A stretch of 64,000 nt of DNA from Nevskia sp. (GTDB lineage Bacteria; Pseudomonadota; Gammaproteobacteria; Nevskiales; Nevskiaceae), in NCBI GenBank assembly GCA_019689635.1, contig JADGHB010000001.1, positions 122,095 to 186,094 on the forward strand, given 5' to 3'. A program made the translations under genes and the position numbers. Below are positions 28,233 through 37,700 of the stretch, in pieces. The stretch's first letter is position 1. Each line of letters starts with the position of its first letter. The notes under the pieces were generated by a model. It made no database searches. It saw only the letters and a program-made list of their open reading frames with translations, and was not told where the DNA came from.

Positions 28233-29102
28233 GTGGTCAAGACCATGCCTGCCGACATCGAAACGCTGAACTCGTGCGAAGCGCTCTGGTCGGCCCCCAC
28301 CGTTTACCGTTCCGACCTGTTCGCAGGCCAGGTGGCGCTGGTCTCCGGCGGCGGCAGCGGCATCGGCCGCGCCTGCGCGCTGCTGCTCGCGCGCCTCGGC
28401 GCCACGGTGGCGATCTGCGGCCGCACGCAGGAAAAACTCGACCGCGTCGCCGCGTTCGCCGTGGGCCGCGGCGCGCGCCTGAGCGCGCACGCCTGCGACG
28501 TGCGCGAAGCCGAGCAAGTGGAGGCCTTGTACGCCCAACTCGAGGCGCAATACGGCCGGCTCGATCTCGTGGTCAACAACGCCGGCGGCCAGTTCCCGAA
28601 AGAGGCGCTCGAGATCTCGCCACGCGGCTGGGCCGCGGTGATCAACAACAACTTGAACGGCACCTGGCTGATGATGCAGCGCGCCGCGCGCCACTGGCGC
28701 GACGCCCAGCGCGGCGGCGCCATCGTCAACGTGGTGGTCGTCACCGAGCGCGGCATGCCCGGCGTGGCGCACACCGTGGCCGCGCGCGCCGGCATCGTCG
28801 GCGCCACGCGCACCGTGGCGGTGGAATGGGCGCCGCTTGGCATCCGCGTCAACTGCGTGGCGCCCGGCCTCACCGCCACCGAAGGACTCGCCGTCTATCC
28901 GCCCGAGGCGCAGAAGGAATTCCCGCTCGCCAACCCCATGAAGCGCCCCGGCACGCCGCTGGAGATCGCCGAAGGCGTGGTCTATCTCGGCGGACCTTCC
29001 GGCCGCTTCATCACCGGCGAAGTGCTCACCATCGACGGCGGCGGCAAACTGTGGGGCGAGCTGTGGTGCGCGGGGCGGCCGGAGTATTACCGCAGCGCAT
29101 AG
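28233..29102 (+). CDS. SDR of the peroxisomal enoyl-/2,4-dienoyl-CoA reductase type
   Basis: A 289-residue SDR with the glycine motif SGGGSGIG and NNAGGQFP. The active-site region reads VAHTVAARAG, so the classical Tyr-x3-Lys is replaced by Thr and Arg. The same pattern (HSGAARAG) occurs in human peroxisomal trans-2-enoyl-CoA reductase, and flanking segments (IVNVVV, VEWAPLGIRVNCVAPGLTATEGL) match that group and DECR2. It may reduce a double bond of an unsaturated acyl-CoA using NADPH. The start is placed at the GTG at 28233 because GAGGA lies at good distance; the ATG at 28245 is the alternative. Last gene of the rightward operon. Confidence 0.82.
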   Translation: MVKTMPADIETLNSCEALWSAPTVYRSDLFAGQVALVSGGGSGIGRACALLLARLGATVAICGRTQEKLDRVAAFAVGRGARLSAHACDVREAEQVEALYAQLEAQYGRLDLVVNNAGGQFPKEALEISPRGWAAVINNNLNGTWLMMQRAARHWRDAQRGGAIVNVVVVTERGMPGVAHTVAARAGIVGATRTVAVEWAPLGIRVNCVAPGLTATEGLAVYPPEAQKEFPLANPMKRPGTPLEIAEGVVYLGGPSGRFITGEVLTIDGGGKLWGELWCAGRPEYYRSA

Positions 29103-29109
29103 AGACCCG

Positions 29110-29952
29110 CTACGCGCGAGCGCGCGTGCCGCGCGCGGCCGTGCCGTGCGCCGCGGCCCTCGTCTCCTTGGCGATCTCGACCAGCGCCTGGAGATTGCGG
29201 ATGACGAGGTCGGGCGCGTGGGGAAAGCGCGCGCTGCGCGGAAAGATCTTGCGCAGCCAGGCCGCGTCCCAACCGGCGCCGTTGTAGAACACCGCCGTGA
29301 CGCCGGCCTCCTTGGCGGCGACGACGTCAGTGGTGCTGTCGCCGACGTACCAGCAATGCGCGTCGGCTTGCGCCCGCAAATCGGCCAGCGCTTTGAGGAT
29401 CAGGTCCGGATGCGGTTTGCGGCGCGCGACGTCGTCGCCGCACACCACGGTATCGAACAGCTCGTGCCAACCGCTGGCATCGATGGTATACAGCTCGTGC
29501 GCGGTGAACTGGCGCTTGCGGTTGGACAGCACGCCCAGGCGCAGGCCCAGCGCGCGCAACTCCGCCAGCCGTTCGCGGGCCTCCGGCTCCAGCGGCTTCA
29601 CCGGGCCGAAGAAGCGCTCGTAGTGGCGGTCGAACTCGCGGTGCGCGATCGCCTTGGCTTCCTCGTCCGGACCGAACAGCACCTCGAAGATGTCGGTGCG
29701 GGAAATCTTGCGCTGCGCCTTGATCTTGGGATGCAGCCGCGCGTGCTCGCGCGCGTAGCGCACCAGCTTGGCGTCTTCCGGCGTCTTGGACTGGCCCTCC
29801 GGCACCAGCCGCTCGACCAGCCCGAGCTCTTCGATGCGCGGCAGCACTTCGTCGAGCGCGTAGTACATCGCGTCCATGGTGTCGGCCAGCGTGGCGTGCC
29901 AGTCGAACAGGACGATGTCCGGGGCGGGGGGATGCTGCTTCGACGCCTTCAT
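29110..29952 (-). CDS. HAD-superfamily hydrolase
   Basis: A 280-residue haloacid dehalogenase-type phosphatase. Motif I is FDWHATLADT with nucleophile Asp17, but the D+2 general acid position is His19 instead of Asp. Motif II is LSNRK (Ser), motif III includes RRKPHPD (Lys), and motif IV is GDSTTD with the metal-binding Asp residues. A helical cap of roughly 110 residues follows motif I, longer than in phosphoglycolate phosphatase. It is convergent with the SDR gene and 43 bases downstream of the PAP2 gene on the same strand. The substrate is not known. Confidence 0.85.
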   Translation of the reverse strand: MKASKQHPPAPDIVLFDWHATLADTMDAMYYALDEVLPRIEELGLVERLVPEGQSKTPEDAKLVRYAREHARLHPKIKAQRKISRTDIFEVLFGPDEEAKAIAHREFDRHYERFFGPVKPLEPEARERLAELRALGLRLGVLSNRKRQFTAHELYTIDASGWHELFDTVVCGDDVARRKPHPDLILKALADLRAQADAHCWYVGDSTTDVVAAKEAGVTAVFYNGAGWDAAWLRKIFPRSARFPHAPDLVIRNLQALVEIAKETRAAAHGTAARGTRARA

Positions 29953-29995
29953 CGGAGCGGCCAGGCGCCGTGTTTACAACCCAGAGCCGATCCGC

Positions 29996-30682
29996 TCACG
30001 GCGCGGATTCCTCGCCTGCGGCGAGCGGCTGCGGCGATCCGGCGACGAATGCCGCGATTCCCAGACCAATGCCCGCGCCCAGCAAAGCGCCGCAAATGAC
30101 ATCGCTGAGCCAGTGGTAATTGGCCCCCAGCAGTCCGGCGCCCACCAGCGGAATCGCCAGCACGCCGATCCACCGGACGGCAGGATGCCAGCGCCACAGG
30201 GCGGAAAGCCAGGCCGTGAGGAGGGTCATGTGGCCCGAGGGAAATGCGCTCCAGCCGCGACCACCATGGAACCAGGCGAACGTGTAGACCCCGTCCCGGA
30301 GATAAGACGGATTGCCGTCGATCCAGGTTTCCGGCCAGGTGCGTCCGAACACCCACTTGAGCTCGTCCTTGACCGCCGCCGCGACGAGCACGGCGATCGC
30401 GGCGCCGAGAACCGGGCGCACCCCTTGCCCGAGCCTGCAGCCGAAGGCGCCGGTGGCGGCGGCGATCACGAGGGCGCACAGCGCCAAGGGAACGAGCGGA
30501 TCGACGATGTGCGTCAGCCACGGGAACAGCGGATTCGCGGCGAGATGCCGATGGATCCAGACCGCCAGAGGGCGATCGAGGTAACCGTACGAGATCGCTG
30601 CAGCACCCAGACCGGCGAGGCCGATCGCGAGCGCGCCGCCCGCGGGTCGGCGCACCAGAAGCCACCGTCGATTCTTGCCCAC
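29996..30682 (-). CDS. PAP2-family membrane phosphatase
   Basis: A 228-residue integral membrane phosphatase of the type 2 phosphatidic acid phosphatase family, with about five to six helices. Motif 1 is around KDELKWVFGRTWPE (the usual RP reads RT), motif 2 is FPSGHMTLL, and motif 3 is in NYHWLSDV with the catalytic His. Substrates in the family are lipid phosphates such as undecaprenyl pyrophosphate or phosphatidic acid. The start is a GTG at 30682 preceded by GAGGGGAA; no in-frame ATG fits. It is divergent from the TetR gene at 30896 and may share its regulatory region. Confidence 0.85.
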   Translation of the reverse strand: MGKNRRWLLVRRPAGGALAIGLAGLGAAAISYGYLDRPLAVWIHRHLAANPLFPWLTHIVDPLVPLALCALVIAAATGAFGCRLGQGVRPVLGAAIAVLVAAAVKDELKWVFGRTWPETWIDGNPSYLRDGVYTFAWFHGGRGWSAFPSGHMTLLTAWLSALWRWHPAVRWIGVLAIPLVGAGLLGANYHWLSDVICGALLGAGIGLGIAAFVAGSPQPLAAGEESAP

Positions 30683-30837
30683 GAGAATTCCCCTCGGTCG
30701 TCGCGATCCATCATGCCATGAACAGGCGCAGCGCCTGCTGGGCGGATTCGTCGAACCGCGGGCGTTCACGAGCTTGTCATTTTTTCCGGACCGACGTCGC
30801 GCCGGAGGATGGTTCGCAGCGCACGAATATGGCCCGC

Positions 30838-30867
30838 TTGACGCCGATTTTGAATCCGGTTCAAAAT
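30838..30867 (+). promoter_or_regulatory. Promoter and operator upstream of the efflux TetR gene
   Basis: A -35-like TTGACG (30838-30843) and a -10-like CAAAAT (30862-30867) are separated by 18 bases. The perfect inverted repeat ATTTTGAA-N5-TTCAAAAT (30847-30867) covers the spacer and the -10 box. This is the expected layout for autorepression by the TetR protein encoded 28 bases downstream. Confidence 0.6.
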
Positions 30868-30895
30868 TCGCGCCTCGTTCACGAGGGGACCATTT

Positions 30896-31615
30896 TTGGC
30901 CATCCGCCAACGCCGCCTGCGCGAGGTGGCGAACCGGGAGTGTCTGTTTCTCGACGCGGCGCGCGAGCTGATCTGCCAGGACGGCCTGCTCAACCTGCAG
31001 ATGGCGCGCGTCGCCGAGAAATGCGACTACGCGGTCGGCACGCTGTATCAGCACTTCGCCTCGAAGGAGGATTTGCTGGTGGCGCTGTCCACCGCCAACA
31101 TGCAGCACCGTGTCGACCTGTTCCGGCGCGTGGCGGCGTGGAAGGCGGGCACGCGCGATCGCATGTTCGGCTTCGCGGTCGCGGACATGATGTTCGTGCG
31201 GCGGCACCCGGAGCACTTCCGGCTGGCGCAGCTCGCCAGCACCGAGGTGGTGTGGAACGCGGCCTCGCCGCAGCGCCGCCAGACCTCGCTGGCCGCGAGC
31301 CGGCCTTTGGGACGCATCGTCGAGAGTGTCGTCGAGGAAGCGGTGCGCTGCGGCGATCTCAAGCTGCGCGGCCTGAAGCCCAACGAGCTGTGCCTCGGCG
31401 CCTGGGCGTTGACGCTGGGCACCCACGACATCGCGCACATCGAGGGGCTGCTGGAACAAAACAACGTGCGCGACCCTTATCGCTTGATGCTGCGCCACCT
31501 GCAGCATCTATTGAACGGACTGGAATGGAAGCCGCGGTTCGATCCCTCGAACACCGCGGCCCTGGATCGCAAAGTCAAACGCTTGTGCCGCGAGGTATTC
31601 GATGGCGAGCTCTAG
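30896..31615 (+). CDS. TetR-family regulator of the RND efflux operon
   Basis: A 239-residue TetR-type regulator. The helix-turn-helix is LQMARVAEKCDYAVGTLYQHFASKEDLLVAL near residues 34-64. The start is a TTG at 30896 behind a good GAGGGGA site; no ATG fits because the domain begins immediately. It lies 75 bases upstream of the outer-membrane factor gene on the same strand, the usual place for a local repressor of an RND pump. The palindrome at 30847-30867 overlaps its own promoter. The C-terminal ligand domain shows no family-specific feature that identifies the inducer. Confidence 0.88.
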   Translation: MAIRQRRLREVANRECLFLDAARELICQDGLLNLQMARVAEKCDYAVGTLYQHFASKEDLLVALSTANMQHRVDLFRRVAAWKAGTRDRMFGFAVADMMFVRRHPEHFRLAQLASTEVVWNAASPQRRQTSLAASRPLGRIVESVVEEAVRCGDLKLRGLKPNELCLGAWALTLGTHDIAHIEGLLEQNNVRDPYRLMLRHLQHLLNGLEWKPRFDPSNTAALDRKVKRLCREVFDGEL

Positions 31616-31690
31616 ACTCCGCGTGGGCTCAAGCCGAGGCATGTCGCATTTCGGTGCGCTCATTCGTCTTCATGCGAAATGAGGCGCCCG

Positions 31691-33259
31691 ATGACTCACC
31701 CTCGCCCTCCCAAACGCTCACGATTCCGCCCGCGCGCTGCCGCAGCCGCGGCGCTCGCGGCGTGGCTTTTGTCCGCCTGCGCGGTCGGCCCGGACTTCAA
31801 GCGTCCGCCGGCCCCGACCGTGGAACGTTACACGGAGACCCCGTTGCCGCAGACCACCGCGTCCGCGACGGTGGCCGGTGGCGGCGCGCAGCGCTTCGAA
31901 CTCGGCGCGGACCTTCCCGCGCAGTGGTGGACGCTGTTCCGCTCGCCCTCGCTCAACGGCCTGGTCGAGCAGGCGCTGGCGCACAGCCCGAACATCGCCG
32001 CGGCCCAGGCCGCGCTGCGCCAGGCGCAGGAAAACGTGCTCGCCGCGCGCGGCAACTTTCTCCCCGCCTTCGACGGCCGGGGCGGGGTCACGCGCCAGAA
32101 AGTCTCCGGCGCGCAATTCGGCAGCCCCGGCGCCGGCGGTGCGCTGTTCACGCTGTACAACGCTTCGGTCAACGTGTCCTACACGCTCGACCTGTTCGGC
32201 GGCGTGCGCCGCGCCTACGAAGCGACGCAGGCGCAAGCGGAATACCAGGGCTTCCAACTCGAGGCGGCGAAGCTCACGCTGTCGTCCAACGTAGCCACGG
32301 CGGCGATCCGTGAAGCCAGCCTGCGCGCCCAGATCGAGGCCACCGAAGCGATCGTCGCCGACCAGCGTCGGCAGCTCGAAGTGACCCGGCGGCAGTTCGA
32401 ACTCGGCGGCGCGTCGCAGCTCGAGGTGCTGAACCAGCAGACCCTGCTCTCCCAGACCGAAGCCTCGCTGCCGGCGCTGCGCAAGCAGCTCGAACAGAAC
32501 CGCGATCTGCTGGCCGTGTTGCTCGGCCGCTTCCCCAGCGAAGGCATCACGACCCGCTTCGCGCTCGACGAACTGCAGCTTCCCGAGGATCTGCCGCTGT
32601 CGCTGCCTTCGAAGCTGGTCGAACAGCGCCCCGACATCCGCGCCCAGGAAGCGCGGGTACATCAGGCCAGCGCCGAGATCGGCGTGGCCACCGCGAACCT
32701 CCTGCCGCAGATCACGCTCAGCGGCGATTTCGGCGACGTGTCCACGCGCATCGGCGAGCTGCTCAAGTCCGGCAGCAATGTGTGGAGCCTGGGCGCCGGC
32801 ATCACCCAGCCGCTGTTCCACGGCGGCCAGCTCCTGCATCAGCGCCGCGCCGCCGTGGCGGCCTATGACGAGGCGCTGGCCAATTACCGCAGCACCGTGC
32901 TGCAGGCTTTCCGGGAAGTCGCCGACACGCTGCACGCACTGCAAGCCGATGCCGAGGCGCTGGCGGCGCAGGAGCGCGCCGAGCAGGCCGCGGCGCGGGC
33001 CCTATCGATCGCCCGCGCGCAGTACCAGAACGGTGCGATCAGCTACCTGGCGCTGCTCGACGCGCAGCGCAGCGAGCAGCAGGCGCGCATCAATCTGATC
33101 CAGGCGCGCGCTGCGCGCTATGCCGATACCGCCGCGCTGTTCCAGGCCCTGGGCGGAGGATGGTGGGCGAGCGGCCGCGCGTCTGGCGCTGACTCAATGT
33201 CAGCGCCGGCGGCCGCGAGCGCCCGGCCAGGGACGGCCGGGCCGGGGGTTGGAAATTGA
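31691..33259 (+). CDS. Outer-membrane efflux lipoprotein (NodT/OprM-type)
   Basis: A 522-residue TolC-like outer-membrane channel subunit. A basic N terminus and hydrophobic segment end in the lipobox LLSAC with Cys30 as lipidation site, followed by AVGPDFKRP, typical of the NodT family. Two OEP repeats are visible, with the usual PDIRAQEARVHQASAEIGVATANLLPQ segment. The ATG at 31691 has GAGG six bases upstream; the ATG at 31679 is less likely. The last 25 codons run into a palindromic repeat cluster, giving an extra Gly/Ala-rich tail (SAPAAASARPGTAGPG) after the normal end of the protein. Confidence 0.92.
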   Translation: MTHPRPPKRSRFRPRAAAAAALAAWLLSACAVGPDFKRPPAPTVERYTETPLPQTTASATVAGGGAQRFELGADLPAQWWTLFRSPSLNGLVEQALAHSPNIAAAQAALRQAQENVLAARGNFLPAFDGRGGVTRQKVSGAQFGSPGAGGALFTLYNASVNVSYTLDLFGGVRRAYEATQAQAEYQGFQLEAAKLTLSSNVATAAIREASLRAQIEATEAIVADQRRQLEVTRRQFELGGASQLEVLNQQTLLSQTEASLPALRKQLEQNRDLLAVLLGRFPSEGITTRFALDELQLPEDLPLSLPSKLVEQRPDIRAQEARVHQASAEIGVATANLLPQITLSGDFGDVSTRIGELLKSGSNVWSLGAGITQPLFHGGQLLHQRRAAVAAYDEALANYRSTVLQAFREVADTLHALQADAEALAAQERAEQAAARALSIARAQYQNGAISYLALLDAQRSEQQARINLIQARAARYADTAALFQALGGGWWASGRASGADSMSAPAAASARPGTAGPGVGN

Positions 33260-33458
33260 ACGCGGTCTCGCCACGGACGGCTGCGTCGCGTTCGCTTCAA
33301 GTTCGCGCTGCGGCGATGCCGGACGGCATCGCCGGCGAGCGCTCGCGCCCGGCCATGGACGGCCGGGCCGGAGCCGGATCGAATCGTGCGGGTGACGCCA
33401 AGGATGGCGAGGACACGCTTTCCCACCGCGATGATTCGGCGTCAGCGCCGGCGGCCGC
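33200..33458. repeat. Cluster of short palindromic and direct repeats
   Basis: A 17 base sequence (TCAGCGCCGGCGGCCGC) occurs at 33200-33216 and 33442-33458. A hairpin with 8 bp arms (GCCCGGCC-N6-GGCCGGGC) occurs at 33221-33242 and 33347-33368, the loops differing by one base. A 10 bp-arm hairpin (CGGCGATGCC-GGAC-GGCATCGCCG) lies at 33311-33334, and the palindrome GCGAGCGCTCGC at 33335-33346. The cluster covers the end of the outer-membrane factor gene and most of the 240 base gap before the fusion-protein gene, resembling a REP-type composite element. Confidence 0.65.
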
Positions 33459-33499
33459 TGCGGCCGGCGCCGAGTGACATCGATTCCAACGGAGTGTCT

Positions 33500-34723
33500 A
33501 TGAAACGCTGGGTTCTGCTGCTGTGCCTCGTGATCGGCATCGTGCTGCTCATCGGCGTGCCCTACGCGATCAACGTGTACAAGATGATCCAGGGCTTCAA
33601 GCACATGCCGGTGCAGAAGGAAACGGTCTCGGCGACGAAGATCGGCTACCAGGAATGGCGGCCGCAACTCCAGGCCATCGGCAGCCTGCGCGCGGTGCGG
33701 GGCGCGGACCTGTCGGCCGAAGTCGCCGGCATCGTGGACGAAATCCATTTCCGCTCCGGCGACGACGTCAAGGCCGGCGACCTGCTGTTGACGCTGCGCG
33801 CCGCCGACGACCTCGCCCGTCTGCAAGCCCTGAAAGCCACCGCGGCGCTGGCGGAAACCACCTATCGGCGCGACCAGGCGCAGTACGAAGCCCAGGCGAT
33901 CAGCAAGCAGCAGCTCGACAGCGACGAAGCGAACCTCAAGGCCGCGCAGGCCCAGGTCGCCGAGCAGGCGGCGCTGGTGGCCAAGAAATTCGTGCGCGCG
34001 CCGTTCTCCGGCCATCTCGGCCTGCGCGCCGTCGATCCCGGCCAGTACCTCGCCCCGGGAACCAAGATCGTCACGCTCCAGCAGCTCGATCCGATCTTCG
34101 TGGATTTCTCCTTGCCGCAGCAGTCGCTGGGCGAACTCGCCGTCGGCCAGAGCGTGGACGCCGTGACCGACACCTTCCCCGGCCAGCACTTCGCGGGCCG
34201 CGTCGACGCGATCGAGCCCAAGGTGGACACCGACACGCGCAACGTGCAGTTGCGCGCCGAACTCCAGAACCCGCAGCACCGGCTGCTGCCCGGCATGTAC
34301 GCGCGGGTCAGCATCGAGGTGGGCCAGCCGCAGCGCTACCTGACCCTGCCGCAGACCGCCGTCACCTACAACCCCTACGGGGAAACCGTGTTCGTGCTGA
34401 TCCCGCAGTCGCAGTGGGAAGCGGAACAGAAAGCGGCGCAAAAAGCCTCCGGCGCCGAAGATCCGCCTCCGGCCAAAGACGCGGGCGCGAAACCGGCTGG
34501 CCAGAACTCCTCGGATCAGAACGCGCCGACGCTGGTGGCCAAGCAGGTCTTCGTCAAGACCGGGCCGACGCGCGGTGACCAGGTCGCCATCCTCAAGGGG
34601 CTCGAGGAAGGCCAGCTCGTCGTCACCAGCGGCCAGCTCAAGCTCAAGAACGGCACGCCGGTGGTCATCAACAACGAAGTGCAACCGGCCGACGAGCCGC
34701 ACCCGACGCCGCAGGAACAGTGA
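33500..34723 (+). CDS. RND efflux periplasmic adaptor (membrane fusion protein)
   Basis: A 407-residue HlyD/AcrA-type adaptor linking the inner-membrane pump to the outer-membrane channel. An N-terminal membrane anchor (about residues 4-27) is not followed by a lipobox Cys. A split lipoyl domain (AEVAGIVDEIHFRSGDDVKAGD and FVRAPFSGHLGLRAVDPGQYL) flanks a coiled-coil hairpin; beta-barrel and membrane-proximal domains follow. An Ala/Pro/Lys-rich insertion (about residues 315-345) interrupts the membrane-proximal region. The ATG at 33500 has GGAG five bases upstream. It follows the repeat cluster and is 32 bases from the pump start. Confidence 0.92.
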   Translation: MKRWVLLLCLVIGIVLLIGVPYAINVYKMIQGFKHMPVQKETVSATKIGYQEWRPQLQAIGSLRAVRGADLSAEVAGIVDEIHFRSGDDVKAGDLLLTLRAADDLARLQALKATAALAETTYRRDQAQYEAQAISKQQLDSDEANLKAAQAQVAEQAALVAKKFVRAPFSGHLGLRAVDPGQYLAPGTKIVTLQQLDPIFVDFSLPQQSLGELAVGQSVDAVTDTFPGQHFAGRVDAIEPKVDTDTRNVQLRAELQNPQHRLLPGMYARVSIEVGQPQRYLTLPQTAVTYNPYGETVFVLIPQSQWEAEQKAAQKASGAEDPPPAKDAGAKPAGQNSSDQNAPTLVAKQVFVKTGPTRGDQVAILKGLEEGQLVVTSGQLKLKNGTPVVINNEVQPADEPHPTPQEQ

Positions 34724-34755
34724 ATGCGCCCCGGCCCACGGATCAGGATCGCAGC

Positions 34756-37700
34756 ATGAACTTCACCGACCTCTTCATCCGCAAACCGGTGCTGGCCACG
34801 GTGGTCAGCCTGGTGATCCTGGTGCTGGGCCTGCGCGCGCTCGCCAGCCTGCCGGTGCGCGAGTTCCCCCGCACCGAAAACGGTCAGGTGACCATCACCA
34901 CCTATTACTACGGAGCCAGTCCGGAGGTGATCGCCGGCTTCATCACCCAGCCCATCGAGCAGGCGGTCTCCGAAGCGCAAGGCATCGACTACCTGAGCTC
35001 CACCAGCACCAACGGCGTGTCCACCATCACCGCCACCTTGCGGCTGAACTACGACAGCAACCGCGCGCTGTCCGAAATCAACACCAAGGTCAACTCGGTG
35101 CTCAACAAGCTGCCGCAGGGCACCCAGCAACCGACCATCGTCGCCCAGCTCGCCGACAGCATCGCGGCGATGTACATCGGCTTCAACAGCGACACGCTGT
35201 CCGACAACCAGATCACCGACTACGTGGTGCGCGTCGTGCAGCCCAAGCTCGCGGCCATCCCGGGCGTGCAGCAGGCGCAGCTCTTGGGCGGCGGGCAGTA
35301 TGCGCTGCGCGCCTGGCTGGACGCCGGCAAGCTCGCCGCCTACGGTTTGACGGCCCAAGACGTCTACCAGGCGCTGCAGAACAACAACTATCTCTCCGCG
35401 CTGGGCACCACCAAAGGACAGATGGTGAGCATCGACCTCACCGCCAACACCGACCTGCACACGGTGGACGAGTTCGAGAATCTGGTGGTCAAACAGAACG
35501 GCACGGCGCTGGTGCGGCTCAAGGACGTGGCGAAAGTCGCGCTGGGCAAGGAAAGCTACGACAGCAACGCGGCGTTCAAGGGCAAGCAGGCGGTGTTCAT
35601 CGCCATCCGCGTGGCCCCGGACGCCAACGTGCTGGGCGTGATCAAGCAGGTGCGCGCGGTCTTCCCGGACATCGTGGCGCAACTGCCGCAGGGCCTGCAC
35701 GGGGAGATCGGCTTCGACGCCACCAAATACATCGATTCCTCGATCCACGAGGTGGTCAAGACCCTGTTCGAGGCGCTGGGCATCGTCACGCTGGTGATCT
35801 TCCTGTTCCTCGGCAGCCTGCGCTCGGTGCTGATCCCGGTGATCGCCATGCCGCTGTCGCTGATCGGCGCCTTCTTCATCATGCTGGCCCTGGGCTACAC
35901 CATCAACCTGCTGACCCTGCTGGCGCTGGTGCTGGCCATCGGCCTGGTGGTGGACGACGCGATCATCGTGGTCGAGAACTTCGACCGGCATCTCAAGCTC
36001 GGCCAGCCGCCGCTGCAGGCCGCGATGATCGCCGCGCGCGAACTCGCCGGACCGATCGTCGCCATCTCGGTGGTGCTGATCGCGGTGTACGTGCCGATCG
36101 GCTTCCAGGGCGGCCTCACCGGCGCGTTGTTCTCGGAATTCGCCTTCACGCTGGCCGGCGCCGTGGCGGTGTCCGCGGTGATCGCGCTGACGCTGTCGCC
36201 GATGATGTGCTCGCGCTTCCTGCGTTCGGAGCACGGCAGCAATCGGTTAGTAGAGCTGATCGACCGCAACTTCACCTGGTTCACCGAACGCTACCGCCGC
36301 CTGCTGCGCGCGCTGCTCGGCGCCTGGCCGACGGTGGTGACCTTCGGCGCGGTGGTGCTGGTGCTGATCGCGGTGATGTTCAAGATGTCGCGCAGCGAAC
36401 TGGCGCCGGCCGAGGATCAGGGTTACCTGTTCCACATCCTCACCGGTCCGCCCGACGCCACGCCGCAACAGATGAAGCTGTATTCCGACCAGACCTTTCA
36501 GGTCATGCGCGCCACGCCGGAGTTCGAGAACTCGTTCCAGGGCAACGGCATCGGGCGCGTCAACCAAGGCTTCGGCGGCATCATCCTCAAGCCGTATCAG
36601 GAGCGCAGCCGCAAGGCGGCGCAGATCATGGAGGACCTGCAGCAGCGCAGCAACCGCATCGCCGGTGCGCAAGTGTTCTGGATCAATCCGCCCTCCCTGC
36701 CCGGCCCCGGCGGCGGCGGATTGCCGGTGCAATTCGTGATCGGCACCACCGCTCCCTTCAGCGAGCTGTACGAAGTGGCGCAGGCGGTGCTGGCCAAGGC
36801 CCAGGCCACCGGCAAGTTCTGGGTGCTGGACAACGATCTCAAGCTCGACAAGCCGCAGACCCAAGTGGTCCTGGACCGCGACAAAGTCGCGACGCTGGGC
36901 CTGTCGCTACGGGACGTGGGCGGCGCGCTGACCGCGATGCTCGGCGGCGGCTACGTGAATTACTTCAGCATCGCCGGCCGCTCCTACAAGGTGATCCCGC
37001 AAGTGGAGCAAGTGCAGCGTCTCAACCCGCAGCAGCTCGACGATTACTACCTTCGCACCGCGGATGGCCGCACCGTGCCCGCCTCCACCGTGATCTCGTT
37101 CAAAACCGACACGGTGCCGGAATCGATCAATCACTTCCAGCAGCTCAACTCGGCCACCATCGGTGGCGTGTACAACGGCACCCAGGGCGAGGCCCTCGCT
37201 ACCTTGCGCCAGATCGCCAAGCAAGTGCTGCCGCAAGGCTACACCATCGACTACGCCGGCGAGTCGCGCCAATACGTGCAGGAGTCGGGCGGCTTCGCCG
37301 TGACGCTGGCGTTTTCGCTCATCATCATCTTCCTGACGCTCGCCGCGCAGTTCGAGAGCTTCCGCGATCCCTTGGTGGTGATGATGTCGGTGCCGATGGC
37401 GATCTTCGGCGCGATGGCCTTCATTTTCGAAGGCTTCGCCACGCTCAACATCTACACCGAAGTCGGCCTCGTCACCCTGGTGGGCCTGATTTCCAAGCAT
37501 GGCATCCTGATCGTGCAGTTCGCCAACACCATGCAGGAACGGGGCATGTCCAAGCTCGAGGCGGTGATCGAGGGCGCCACGGTGCGGCTGCGCCCCATCC
37601 TGATGACCACCGCGGCGATGGTGATGGGCGTGATGCCGCTGGTGATCGCCAGCGGCGCCGGCGCGGTCGGACGCAACCACATGGGCCTGGTCATCGCCAG

